Source: an uncultured Lachnospiraceae bacterium (GTDB lineage: Bacteria; Bacillota; Clostridia; Lachnospirales; Lachnospiraceae). Taken from it: DNA of 54,643 nt. The DNA lies in contig CAJUEY010000022.1 in the NCBI GenBank assembly GCA_910585825.1, positions 1 through 54,643 of the forward strand, read 5' to 3'. The position numbers and the translations under genes were made by a program. The notes under the pieces are model-generated. The model was not told the DNA's origin and searched no databases. It worked only from the letters and a program-made list of their open reading frames with translations. Shown here in pieces: positions 1 to 7,270 of this stretch (its first letter is position 1; each line of letters starts with the position of its first letter).

Positions 1-12
1 AAGGAGAAAGAA

Positions 13-380
13 ATGAGTATTTTAGGAGTAAGTGATGTTTTAGGTGCATACCAATGCGCAAACAGGACACAAAAGTGACCTATTATCTTAGCGGAGAAGA
101 ATCGCCCGAAAAGAAAGCAAAGGTGGAAGCTGAACAAAAGGCAAAACAGGAAAAGAAAGCGGCACAACGTCAAGAGAATTTGAAACATAGTCAAGAAACG
201 GCGGAGAAACGCAGGCAGGAAATGGAGATAGCATATAGGGAGCAGACTATGGAGGAAGCACTTGCAAACCGTACAATGGAAACAAACAGGTTTACATATA
301 CGGCTGCATCAGAGGTTATAAGTTCTGTGGCTGCGGCTTATGAGAAGAACATTATGGGAGCAACAGGCATTTTGCAGTAA
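13..380 (+). pseudogene. frameshifted small hypothetical protein gene
   Basis: A strong ribosome binding site (AAGGAG at 1-6) precedes an ATG at 13 that reads MSILGVSDVLGAYQ and then hits a stop at 76-78. A second reading frame, opening at ATG 54, continues for 108 residues (TYYLSGEESPEKK, then a long Lys/Glu/Gln-rich helix, then a short hydrophobic C-terminus ending at 380) but has no ribosome binding site of its own. The simplest reading is one gene of about 120 residues broken by a frameshift or small deletion near 50-56. The charged middle is probably coiled coil. I do not recognise a function. The next gene downstream is another small protein of the same style, so the two may belong to one cassette. 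Confidence 0.55.
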
Positions 381-389
381 AACAAAATA

Positions 390-481
390 TGCCCGGACTT
401 ATCATAAGGGGGCAAAGGCGGCTCTGAATGACAGAAGAACCGCAGAAAAAATATTGATAACAATGGAGAATTTGAAAAATG
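390..481 (+). repeat. two-hairpin leader repeat, copy 1
   Basis: About 90 bases that recur at 992-1082, each time ending in GGAG-n-TTTGAAAAATG, i.e. the ribosome binding site and start codon of a small gene. Two stem-loops are visible: TGCCC (390-394) with GGGCA (409-413), containing an inner CTTA/TAAG; and GCGGCTCT with AGAACCGC around 419-443, which has one C/A mismatch in this copy. It could be a duplicated 5' untranslated region or a cis-acting RNA. I could not match it to a named riboswitch. Confidence 0.6.
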
Positions 482-940
482 AGCGTAAATGGAATTGGAC
501 ATAATTATTATCAAAACAATGTAGCAACAAATAAACACAACAAGAGCAGGGGCGGACAATTTTACCCACAAAAACAGGAAACAGAGGCGTCTGCACCCGA
601 AGATACAAGGCAGAATGCCAATGTGCAGGATATTTATAAGGCGCTTAAATCAACAAATCCATTATTGGAGCAGGAGGATAATGATGTATCAGATGAAGAA
701 TTGAAACAGGAAGATAAACAAGAATCTGAATCAAAGACAGAAATTATTGTTAAGCCAGACGGTTCAAGAGTGCTTGTAATGACAATGCGTATCGGAGGAA
801 TGGAAACAACCATGAGCTTAGAAATTTCTAAGCCGACAGAAGCGCCAAATGAAATTTCGGAGCATGATACCACTAATACGCCTACGGCTGAAAATGATAC
901 TGTATCAAATGCAATGTCGAATGTTTCAAGTGAAGCATAG
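479..940 (+). CDS. small hypothetical protein of the MSVNGIG type
   Basis: 153 residues, no signal peptide or membrane segment. The N-terminus (MSVNGIGHNYYQNN) and middle are polar and low complexity. The most structured-looking stretch is near residues 90-120 (VKPDGSRVLVMTMRIGGM, then a beta-rich METTMSLEISKP). The C-terminus is Asn/Thr/Ser rich. The start follows the repeated leader (GGAG at 465-468). I recognise the general type from Clostridia, where such small proteins occur in families, but know no function. The tandem leader copy just downstream suggests that the gene was once part of an array of similar genes. Confidence 0.7.
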   Translation: MSVNGIGHNYYQNNVATNKHNKSRGGQFYPQKQETEASAPEDTRQNANVQDIYKALKSTNPLLEQEDNDVSDEELKQEDKQESESKTEIIVKPDGSRVLVMTMRIGGMETTMSLEISKPTEAPNEISEHDTTNTPTAENDTVSNAMSNVSSEA

Positions 941-991
941 AAAATGTACATAATTTTAAGGGGATTGGTATGTCTGCATGATGAAATAAAC

Positions 992-1082
992 TGCCCGGAT
1001 TTATTATAAGGGGACAAAGGCGGTTCTGAACGACAGAAGAACCGCAGAAAAATATTGGTAGCAATGGAGGATTTGAAAAATG
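992..1082 (+). repeat. two-hairpin leader repeat, copy 2
   Basis: Second copy of the leader at 390-481, differing at scattered positions. The second hairpin is fully paired here (GCGGTTCT with AGAACCGC, 1020-1043). The first hairpin keeps its shape with a TTTA/TAAG wobble and one mismatch. It ends in an ATG at 1080 that opens only a 12-codon frame. Confidence 0.6.
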
Positions 1083-1118
1083 TTTCTTAGAGAAATTAGA
1101 AAACTTATAAAATGTTAA
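1080..1118 (+). pseudogene. remnant of a third small gene behind leader copy 2
   Basis: The ATG placed exactly as in the intact gene at 479 reads MFLREIRKLIKC and stops. A good leader and ribosome binding site driving only 12 codons points to a deleted or decayed gene. Alternatively it is a short leader peptide. The 113 bases that follow (1119-1231) hold no supported gene. Confidence 0.4.
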
Positions 1119-1231
1119 ATGCAAACAGAGTTACCCACAATTCCATAAGACAGCCAGTTATACACATTACACACAATGCCGACTACACGGAATCCCTCTC
1201 ATACCTTTTTAGCAATAAAAGCAAGAAATTG

Positions 1232-1293
1232 TTGACAAATGTATATCCAAGCGTTAATATGAAATAAATTTCACGTGAAGTTTATTTCATATT
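1232..1293 (+). promoter_or_regulatory. promoter and palindromic operator of the XRE regulator
   Basis: A textbook promoter: TTGACA at 1232-1237, 17-base spacer, TAATAT at 1255-1260. A 38-base palindrome (1256-1293) starts inside the -10 box: outer arms AATATGAAATAAA and TTTATTTCATATT are perfect complements, the centre TTCACGTGAA is itself palindromic, and only one base pair (1269/1280) mismatches. It ends at the ribosome binding site. This position is what is expected for an operator bound by the XRE protein encoded just downstream, repressing its own transcription. Confidence 0.8.
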
Positions 1294-1306
1294 AAGGAGG
1301 AAAAAT

Positions 1307-1528
1307 TTGAAAAAAGAAGTTCCTACACTACTATCGAATAATGTAAGAGAATACCGAATGGAGAAACAGCTTACCCAACAGCAACTTGCTGATTTAGTAA
1401 AAGTTTCTTCAAGAACTATAATTTCACTGGAAAAAGGGCAATATAATCCGTCTGTTTTGCTGGCACATGAGTTAGCTAAAATATTTGGATTGAAGATTGA
1501 AGAATTATTTAATTTTGAGGAGGATTGA
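1307..1528 (+). CDS. XRE/Cro-CI family helix-turn-helix regulator
   Basis: 73 residues that form one HTH_3 domain and nothing else: residues ~10-65 carry the classic pattern (LTQQQLADLVKVSSRTIISL, then EKGQYNPSVLLAHELAKIFG). The start is TTG at 1307, chosen because AAGGAGG lies at 1294-1300. It probably binds DNA as a dimer at the palindrome directly upstream and represses itself and the membrane-protein gene that begins two bases after its stop. Stand-alone regulators of this size paired with a small membrane protein are common in Firmicutes. No effector domain is present. Confidence 0.9.
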   Translation: MKKEVPTLLSNNVREYRMEKQLTQQQLADLVKVSSRTIISLEKGQYNPSVLLAHELAKIFGLKIEELFNFEED

Positions 1529-1529
1529 C

Positions 1530-1919
1530 ATGAGAAAGAGTAAGAAAATTTTTGCGTGTTTATTTATTGGTATTGGTATTTTGCTCTTACCTTTTAGTCT
1601 TATAAAGGGATTTCCTGTTGCTTTTATTCTCTCTGCCGGCTGCGCACTAATAGCTTATGGCATTGTAGATTTTCTATTTGAACATTTTATCCATAAGATT
1701 GGACGCGCTAAAATCATGGATGAGGACGAAAGAAACGTACTTATTAACGGCAAAGCATACACCCTTGTATCTGAATTTGCAAATATTGGTTTTATTATCC
1801 TTGCTTTGTATTCCGCTATCTGCAAGGCAGATATGGTAGGCTGCATGATTGCTGTAGGTATCTTTTTATTAAGTCATATAGTTTATGCAGTGTGTTTTAA
1901 ATATTTTGACAACCATTAA
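1530..1919 (+). CDS. small integral membrane protein co-transcribed with the XRE regulator
   Basis: 129 residues. Start at ATG 1530, preceded by GAGGAGG (1517-1523) inside the end of the regulator gene; an upstream in-frame ATG at 1497 lacks a ribosome binding site. Four hydrophobic segments are visible (about residues 6-24, 28-48, 80-98 and 100-122) with a cytoplasm-facing charged stretch between the second and third that contains a DEDERN motif. This layout resembles DUF2178-type proteins, which typically sit next to an XRE gene, but that assignment is tentative and the function is unknown. The pair forms a two-gene operon. Confidence 0.75.
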   Translation: MRKSKKIFACLFIGIGILLLPFSLIKGFPVAFILSAGCALIAYGIVDFLFEHFIHKIGRAKIMDEDERNVLINGKAYTLVSEFANIGFIILALYSAICKADMVGCMIAVGIFLLSHIVYAVCFKYFDNH

Positions 1920-1957
1920 CAGAATAAAGTCAGAATCATTACTTGTATTCAAAAGAA

Positions 1958-2113
1958 ATGTCCCGCCATGCCGAAATGACCGCCATGTCCGTGGCTGATG
2001 ATAATCGCGCACAGATCATGGATGTTCAGTTCCAGATCCTAGAATCCATTTATTCCCTATGGAAGGATGTTTCAGAGTCTGATTCAATCATGGATATAAA
2101 ATTTTCAGTATGA
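1958..2113 (+). CDS. possible 51-residue protein, coupled to the next gene
   Basis: An open frame of 51 codons (begins MSRHAEMTAMSVADDN, ends MDIKFSV) whose TGA overlaps the ATG of the next frame as ATGA at 2110-2113, the usual arrangement for translational coupling. There is no convincing ribosome binding site for the ATG at 1958, so it may instead be the tail of a gene truncated upstream. No family recognised. Confidence 0.35.
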   Translation: MSRHAEMTAMSVADDNRAQIMDVQFQILESIYSLWKDVSESDSIMDIKFSV

Positions 2114-2337
2114 TTTTAAAAAAGGTAACTATGGACTCATATCCTGCTAAAAATGGCAGGGTATATCTTGCGTCTGACGGAAGGAGAAGGCTCGTAATGA
2201 ACACATATGCTATTTTAGTTGACGCGAGTATGGATCACTCTGTTATAGTGTGGCAGACAGGCGGGAATACTATTCATAAAAATATCGAAAAGCTTGCAGT
2301 TATGGAAGAAGAAACCAAATTTTATCTGTTGGCTTAA
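2110..2337 (+). CDS. small hypothetical protein
   Basis: 75 residues, soluble, mixed alpha/beta composition (VYLASDGRRRLVMNTYAILV in the middle). Its ATG overlaps the stop of the preceding frame. No ribosome binding site of its own is obvious, so it would depend on coupling. I do not recognise the family. It lies among gene fragments and is followed by a terminator-like inverted repeat, so it may be the last gene of a degraded accessory unit. Confidence 0.45.
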   Translation: MILKKVTMDSYPAKNGRVYLASDGRRRLVMNTYAILVDASMDHSVIVWQTGGNTIHKNIEKLAVMEEETKFYLLA

Positions 2338-2377
2338 ACAATAGTTATCGGAGGACTTATAAGCGTAAGTATAAGAC

Positions 2378-2427
2378 CGGATAAGAAAATCGTCCCTGTT
2401 CGTTTTTCTTATCCGATTATTTATTTG
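2378..2427 (+). terminator. intrinsic terminator-like inverted repeat
   Basis: CGGATAAGAAAA (2378-2389) and TTTTCTTATCCG (2404-2415) are perfect 12-base complements around a 14-base loop, followed by an AT-rich tail (ATTATTTATTT). The tail is not a pure T run, so termination strength is uncertain. Confidence 0.55.
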
Positions 2428-2438
2428 CTAAAAAATAG

Positions 2439-2582
2439 ACGGAAGATAATTCTACCCGGCAGGAACCGGCAAATAGACAGGAAATGTCGGAAAAAGAAAC
2501 TGATCCGGCTCCGGCAGAAGGGACAGAGTCTTCCGATCGTACAGAGAAGGAAGAAATTAAAAATTTTTTGAAAAAACTATAA
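2439..2582 (+). pseudogene. C-terminal remnant of an acidic protein
   Basis: A 47-codon frame with clear protein-like composition (TEDNSTRQEPANRQEMSEKE, then acidic Pro/Ala/Glu/Ser-rich residues, ending EEIKNFLKKL) runs from the stop at 2436 to TAA 2580-2582. It has no ribosome binding site; an internal ATG lies at 2484. It looks like the tail of a gene whose front is gone, consistent with an accessory island that has lost DNA here. Confidence 0.35.
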
Positions 2583-2607
2583 CTTAACAGGAAAAAAATG
2601 CCGATAT
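2580..2607 (+). promoter_or_regulatory. sigma-28 (flagellar)-type promoter for the MCP gene
   Basis: GCCGATAT at 2600-2607 matches the -10 of flagellar sigma-28/SigD promoters (consensus GCCGATAA), and TAAC at 2580-2583 sits 16 bases upstream where TAAA is expected. Chemotaxis receptor genes are classic members of that regulon. Confidence 0.6.
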
Positions 2608-2689
2608 TAACTTAAAATGCTGTCTGGAAAAATGATTGTTTTCACAACCGGCAGCTGCAGGCAAAGGAATACGAAAGGAGACTATGGAC

Positions 2690-4396
2690 ATGATAAACTG
2701 TCTGAAAAATTTAAAAATTAGAGTAAAACTTTATATCCTCATAGGAGTTGCGCTGCTTGGCATGTTTATTATCGGCGGTATGTCATTCTACCTTATGGGC
2801 GAGATGAACGAAATGACAAGTGACATTTCAACAAGCTGGCTTCCCAGTATTGATACGGCAAGGAATCTGAGCGGCACCCTTTCCAACATCCGTCTCAATG
2901 AATTAGGTTATCTTACCGCAATTTCCGAGGAAGTAGAAGAATCAAGCCTTCAGTATCTGCAAAGTGAAAAAGAAGATATGAATACGCTTTTAGCCACATA
3001 TAAGGAATTAATTGATGAAGAAGAAAGAGATTTCTATGATAATGCAATGAATTTCTGGACTCAGTACAATGATGCGGATGAAACAATGATGGCATTGGCC
3101 AAAGAAGGACGCATAGAGGAGGCCCGCGCCATTCTGGAAGGCGAATGTGTAGAGCTTTATAATTCTTTAAACAGCGCCTTTAATGAGATCATTACATATA
3201 ATTCAAAAGGCAGCAACGATGCGGCAGAGGAAAGTTCTTCTCTCTACAAAACAGCCACTTACATGATGACGGCGGTGATCATTGCCATTATCTTTGTGGG
3301 AGTCATCTTCTCCTTTGTCATCGTACGCCTGATCAAAATTCCTATCTCTGAAATCGAGAATGCCGCTATAAAAATGGCGGAGGGTGATCTGGATGTAGAG
3401 ATTTCCTATACCGCGAAAGATGAACTGGGCGTTCTCGCTGCACAGGTACGCAGATTGCTCCGTAAGCTGCAGGTTATTTTAGATGATGAGAATAAATTCC
3501 TTGCAAAAATGGCGGAAGGAGACTTTACGGTGGATTCTATCTGTGAAGAAGAATATACAGGCGGTTTCCATCCATTGCTTGTTTCTTTCCGGAGCATTGC
3601 AGAAAAGCTCAATGACACGATGCTGCAGATCAGCCAAAGCGCGTCTCAGGTTGCAAACGAAGCGGAAGAGGTATCGAGCGGCGCTCAGACGCTTGCCCAG
3701 GGTTCCACCGAGCAGGCCAGTTCCGTGGAGGAACTTGCTGCCACCATCAACGAAATATCCAACAGGGTGAACCAGAATGCAGAAAATGCACGACAGGTCA
3801 ATGATACGGCAGGCAGTGTCAGTACGAAAATGAATGTAAGCAATGAAAAAATGCAGCAGATGATGCAGGCAATGGGGGATATCAGTAACTGTTCCAGTGA
3901 AATCGGCAAGATTATAAAGACAATTGAAGATATTGCTTTCCAGACCAACATTCTCGCTTTGAACGCTGCCGTAGAAGCAGCTCGCGCAGGTTCTGCAGGA
4001 AAAGGGTTTGCCGTAGTGGCAGATGAAGTCCGCAGTCTGGCAAGCAAAAGCGCAGAGGCATCCAAGGACACCGCCGCTTTGATAGAAAATTCATTAAAGG
4101 CAGTGGAAAACGGAACTCAGATTGCCGACGAAACAGCGCAGTCTCTGGTTTTGGCAGTCAATGATGTAAACGAAATGACAGGCATTATCGGACAGATCTC
4201 AGAGGCCAGCAGCAATCAGGCTGACGCCATCTCTCAGATCATGATGGGTATTGACCAAATTTCCAGTGTGGTGCAGACTAACTCGGCAACTGCGGAAGAA
4301 AGCGCGGCTGCAAGCCAGGAAATGTCCAGTCAGTCACAACTTATGAAGAGCCTTGTAGAAAAGTTTAAGCTAAAGGGCAGTTCTTCCGTACAGTAA
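2690..4396 (+). CDS. methyl-accepting chemotaxis protein
   Basis: 568 residues. A transmembrane helix near the N-terminus (residues ~12-32), an extracellular four-helix-bundle type sensor region of about 150 residues, a second transmembrane helix (about 190-212, ending SFVIVRLI), a HAMP linker, then a long signalling coiled coil with the invariant hairpin tip (IAFQTNILALNAAVEAARAG, then KGFAVVADEVR). Receptors of this class transmit ligand binding to CheA/CheW; Gln/Glu-rich stretches on both sides of the tip are likely methylation sites. Two close ATGs exist (2684, 2690); 2690 is preferred because AAGGAG at 2675-2680 gives a 9-base spacing. No che or fla genes are nearby, so this is an orphan receptor gene. 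A sigma-28-type promoter lies upstream. The ligand cannot be told from sequence. Confidence 0.95.
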   Translation: MINCLKNLKIRVKLYILIGVALLGMFIIGGMSFYLMGEMNEMTSDISTSWLPSIDTARNLSGTLSNIRLNELGYLTAISEEVEESSLQYLQSEKEDMNTLLATYKELIDEEERDFYDNAMNFWTQYNDADETMMALAKEGRIEEARAILEGECVELYNSLNSAFNEIITYNSKGSNDAAEESSSLYKTATYMMTAVIIAIIFVGVIFSFVIVRLIKIPISEIENAAIKMAEGDLDVEISYTAKDELGVLAAQVRRLLRKLQVILDDENKFLAKMAEGDFTVDSICEEEYTGGFHPLLVSFRSIAEKLNDTMLQISQSASQVANEAEEVSSGAQTLAQGSTEQASSVEELAATINEISNRVNQNAENARQVNDTAGSVSTKMNVSNEKMQQMMQAMGDISNCSSEIGKIIKTIEDIAFQTNILALNAAVEAARAGSAGKGFAVVADEVRSLASKSAEASKDTAALIENSLKAVENGTQIADETAQSLVLAVNDVNEMTGIIGQISEASSNQADAISQIMMGIDQISSVVQTNSATAEESAAASQEMSSQSQLMKSLVEKFKLKGSSSVQ

Positions 4397-4491
4397 GTCG
4401 GTTTCCGTTCTAATCCGGCAGTGGGAAATCCTTGCCATGGCATTTCTTTGCCGGGAAAAATGACAGCGGATAAAACAGAATATTTTTACAT

Positions 4492-4525
4492 AGACACTTG
4501 CCCTAAACGGCAGGTGTCTTTTATA
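4492..4525 (+). terminator. intrinsic terminator after the chemotaxis receptor gene
   Basis: AGACACTTGCC (4492-4502) pairs with GGCAGGTGTCT (4509-4519) with one G-T wobble, six-base loop, followed by TTTTATAT. It ends the receptor transcript. Confidence 0.85.
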
Positions 4526-4547
4526 TGCATTTTCAGGGAGCCAATGA

Positions 4548-4709
4548 CAGCCGTCTGGTGCTGATTTATGGAACTCAGAAGAAAATGAGATGGTTTCGCC
4601 TTGGATCAATCATGTCAAATGGAAAGCGTTTGAAGATAACGTATGGGGAATCTTCTATTCTTATCCGTTGGAGGAAGAAGAAGGCGTTGGCAAAGAATGT
4701 GCATATTGA
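4548..4709 (+). other. gene-free stretch with a possible coding remnant
   Basis: Between the receptor gene and the leucine-rich-repeat gene (4397-4796) I see no intact gene. One frame from 4548 to TGA 4707-4709 has protein-like composition (for example LWNSEENEMVSPWINHVKW, later WGIFYSYPLEEEEG) but no start or ribosome binding site, so it may be the tail of a lost gene. A different frame opening at ATG 4525 has no ribosome binding site and an implausible basic composition. The rest of the interval is terminator (4492-4525) and promoter (4706-4734). Confidence 0.25.
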
Positions 4710-4770
4710 CAAATCAGAAAAACAAAAATATATTTATAAAGGGGAGAATTGCCGGTCAAAGGCGCTCCCC
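4706..4770 (+). promoter_or_regulatory. promoter and leader hairpin of the BspA-like gene
   Basis: TTGACA (4706-4711), 17-base spacer, TATATT (4729-4734). The transcript would begin with GGGGAG (4741-4746) able to pair with CTCCCC (4765-4770), a 5' stem-loop that could protect the message. AGGAGG follows at 4783-4788. Confidence 0.75.
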
Positions 4771-4796
4771 AAACGATAAATTAGGAGGTTGAAAAA

Positions 4797-7199
4797 TTGA
4801 AACAACGAATTTTGTCAATCGCTTTAGCGTTGTGCTTATGTATTTCTTCTCCGTTAGCGGTATACGCATGGCAGGGAGACGCTTTGCTGCAGGAGGATAT
4901 TCATATGGGAGAACCCACATCCGGACTGTCTGCCCGTGACGGTGATGTTCCCGCTCCGGAGGAAGTCTATGAGGCCATGATCGCATTAAAGGAAGATGAT
5001 CAGTATAAGGAAGGGACGGTCTGGACCGATTATGAGCCTTATTCGGACGCAAAGGGAACTTATCATTGGAAGGGCGGAACGCTTAACGGGAAGAAGATCA
5101 GCGCCGTGGGCTGCGTAGCCTTTGCTTTTATACTCAGCGACGCGGCATTCGGCAGTCTGCCGGCCAGGATGTATGCAGAGGGTGATTTTACATTTGCAGA
5201 CATAAAACCCGGAGATATTCTGCGTGTCAACAATGACGCCCATACCGTGATCGTGCTTGAGGTGAGTGACGCAGGCGTCGTCGTTGCCGAAGGAAACATC
5301 AGTACCGGAGACCATCAAGGCAGGGTTCATTGGGGGCGTGCAATAGCGAAAGAAATAGTGATGCGCGACACCAGCCATTATATCACTCGCTATCCGCAGG
5401 GTTATATTCCGCCGAGTGATCCGGAAGCCAATTTATCCATTGCAAAGGGATCGCTTGACGGAGGGCTTGCCTGGAATTTGACGAAAGCAGGTACGCTGAC
5501 GATTACGGGCAAAGGAGCCATGCCGGATTTTAGCGGTACCGGAGAGCTGCCCTGGAACGAAAACAGCGGTCAAATTCGGAAGGTCGTGATTGAGGACGGC
5601 GTTACCAGTATCGGTTCCTGCGCCTTTTGGAACTGCGGGGTTCTTAGCGCGGAGATTTCTTCCAGTGTAACGACGATTGGAAATCATGCATTCCGTGGTT
5701 CTTCGATTATTTCCGCGGTCATTCCCTCCAGCGTGAAGACCATCGGTGACAGCGCTTTCCGCGAATGTCAAAATCTTAGTTCGGTGAGTATTTCCGAAGG
5801 GCTGGAAACAATCGAACAAAATGCATTCCGGGCGTGCACAAGCCTTATTTCTATTGCCCTGCCTGCAAGTATTGGAGAGGTGGGCGCCGGAGCATTTTTT
5901 CAGTGTCAGGCAATGACGAGCGCGACGTTCGCTCCCGGCAGCAGACAGGTAAAGATGGGCGACAATCTATTTATGCAATGCTATTATCTGATGCATGTAA
6001 CGCTGCCCCAAAATATAGACTGTATCAGCGAGGGCATGTTTCAGAACTGCCTGATGCTTGCCGGAGTGGAAATTCCGCAAGGTGCGGAAAGCATAGGGAC
6101 ATCCGCATTCGCTTCCTGTTCCGGTTTTACCACTGTCGTTATTCCGGACAGCGTAACGACAATCGGAATATCCGCATTCGCATCTTCTTCTTTAAAGGAC
6201 ATATATTATACAGGCACAGAGGCGCAGTGGAAAGTCATAAACAAAATGGGTGATACGGCGGCGGCAGTGTCACAGGCAACGATACATTATAACTATACCC
6301 CGGACGAAAAACCAGGTCCCGGCGACAGCGATAATAACAACAACGGCAACGGCGATGATAACAACAACGGCGACGGTGATAATAACAACAACGGCGACGG
6401 CGATGATAACAACAATGGCAACGGCGATGATAACAACAACGGCGACGGTGATAATAACAACAACGGCGACGGCGATGATAACAACAATGGCAACGGCGAT
6501 GATAACAACGATGGTAACGGCGGTAATTCAGGAGATGGTGAAAATCAGACCTCGTTCCAAAACGGCGCAACCTTTACGGTCAATGATCTCACTTATAAAG
6601 TGACAAAAGCCGGCGAAGAAGTGGAGCTGACATTATCAAAATCCACGGCAGTGAATGTTATGGTTGATACAGTTGCAGGCACGGACGGCGTGAAGTATCA
6701 TGTGACTTCCATTGGAATAAATGCAATGAAGAACAACCAGCAGATGACGAGCCTGACCATTGGAGATAATGTAAAAACAATTGGGGAAAATGCATTTTCC
6801 GGCTGTACCAAGCTGACGAAAGTTGTCTTTGGTACAAATGTAGATGCAATTGGAGCAGGCGCATTCAAGGGATGTTCTGCTTTGAAGAAGACGCTTACTC
6901 TGCCGGACAGCGTAAAGACGATCGGAGCAAGCGCGTTTTCCGGCTGCAGGAAGATAACGGCAGTTACGATTGGCAAGACATCGAAATCCGGCCTGACGAC
7001 GATTGGAAAGAGCGCTTTTAACGGATGCAGGAAACTTGGCAAAGTGACAATCAAGTCAAAAAAGCTTAGTTCCGTAGGAAAAAAGGCATTCAAGGGTACG
7101 AAATCCAGCCTGAAGGTGAAAGCGCCGTCCAAGCAATTGGCTAAGTATAAGAAAATCCTGAAAAAAGCGGGATTGAAAGTCAAACAGGTGACGAAATAA
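4797..7199 (+). CDS. secreted BspA-like leucine-rich-repeat protein with amidase-like domain
   Basis: 800 residues; TTG start supported by TAGGAGG at 4782-4788. Signal peptide at residues 1-24 (cleavage after VYA). Residues ~55-200 look like a papain-fold/NlpC-CHAP type domain: Cys106 (SAVGCVAFAF), His149 (DAHTVIVLEV) and Asn167 are spaced like a catalytic triad. Residues ~218-500 are BspA-type LRR_5 repeats (recurring IG..AF..C..L). A nested Asn/Gly/Asp linker follows (about 512-578), then a second LRR block (about 600-760) and a strongly basic C-terminus (KAPSKQLAKYKKILKKAG) instead of a sortase signal, perhaps for electrostatic binding to the wall. Proteins of this type act outside the cell in adhesion; the peptidase/amidase activity is inference from the three residues. 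Confidence 0.85.
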   Translation: MKQRILSIALALCLCISSPLAVYAWQGDALLQEDIHMGEPTSGLSARDGDVPAPEEVYEAMIALKEDDQYKEGTVWTDYEPYSDAKGTYHWKGGTLNGKKISAVGCVAFAFILSDAAFGSLPARMYAEGDFTFADIKPGDILRVNNDAHTVIVLEVSDAGVVVAEGNISTGDHQGRVHWGRAIAKEIVMRDTSHYITRYPQGYIPPSDPEANLSIAKGSLDGGLAWNLTKAGTLTITGKGAMPDFSGTGELPWNENSGQIRKVVIEDGVTSIGSCAFWNCGVLSAEISSSVTTIGNHAFRGSSIISAVIPSSVKTIGDSAFRECQNLSSVSISEGLETIEQNAFRACTSLISIALPASIGEVGAGAFFQCQAMTSATFAPGSRQVKMGDNLFMQCYYLMHVTLPQNIDCISEGMFQNCLMLAGVEIPQGAESIGTSAFASCSGFTTVVIPDSVTTIGISAFASSSLKDIYYTGTEAQWKVINKMGDTAAAVSQATIHYNYTPDEKPGPGDSDNNNNGNGDDNNNGDGDNNNNGDGDDNNNGNGDDNNNGDGDNNNNGDGDDNNNGNGDDNNDGNGGNSGDGENQTSFQNGATFTVNDLTYKVTKAGEEVELTLSKSTAVNVMVDTVAGTDGVKYHVTSIGINAMKNNQQMTSLTIGDNVKTIGENAFSGCTKLTKVVFGTNVDAIGAGAFKGCSALKKTLTLPDSVKTIGASAFSGCRKITAVTIGKTSKSGLTTIGKSAFNGCRKLGKVTIKSKKLSSVGKKAFKGTKSSLKVKAPSKQLAKYKKILKKAGLKVKQVTK
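6331..6530 (+). repeat. nested tandem repeat coding an Asn/Gly/Asp linker
   Basis: In-frame array of 24-base units (eight codons, types DNNNGNGD, DNNNGDGD and NNNNGDGD) arranged in a 72-base higher-order period repeated a little over twice. The near-identity of the copies suggests recent slippage or recombination; copy number is likely to vary between strains. The linker separates two LRR blocks. Confidence 0.85.
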
Positions 7200-7270
7200 T
7201 GTATGGTAGAATCAGGCTGAACAATCATTATAATGGAACGGTAGGAAACCGGTTAAAACGGGGTGGCTAA

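Noticed and set aside
390..443. Leader repeat considered as a cyclic-di-GMP or other known riboswitch.
   Set aside because: The conserved cores of the classes I know are absent; left as unassigned.
4525..4779. 84-codon plus-strand frame after the chemotaxis gene terminator.
   Set aside because: No ribosome binding site, odd basic composition, and it runs across the promoter of the next gene.
6235..6570. Long minus-strand frame rich in Arg, Cys and Tyr, plus a Pro/Leu frame beside it.
   Set aside because: Shadow of the Asn/Gly/Asp repeat in the LRR gene; no ribosome binding site.
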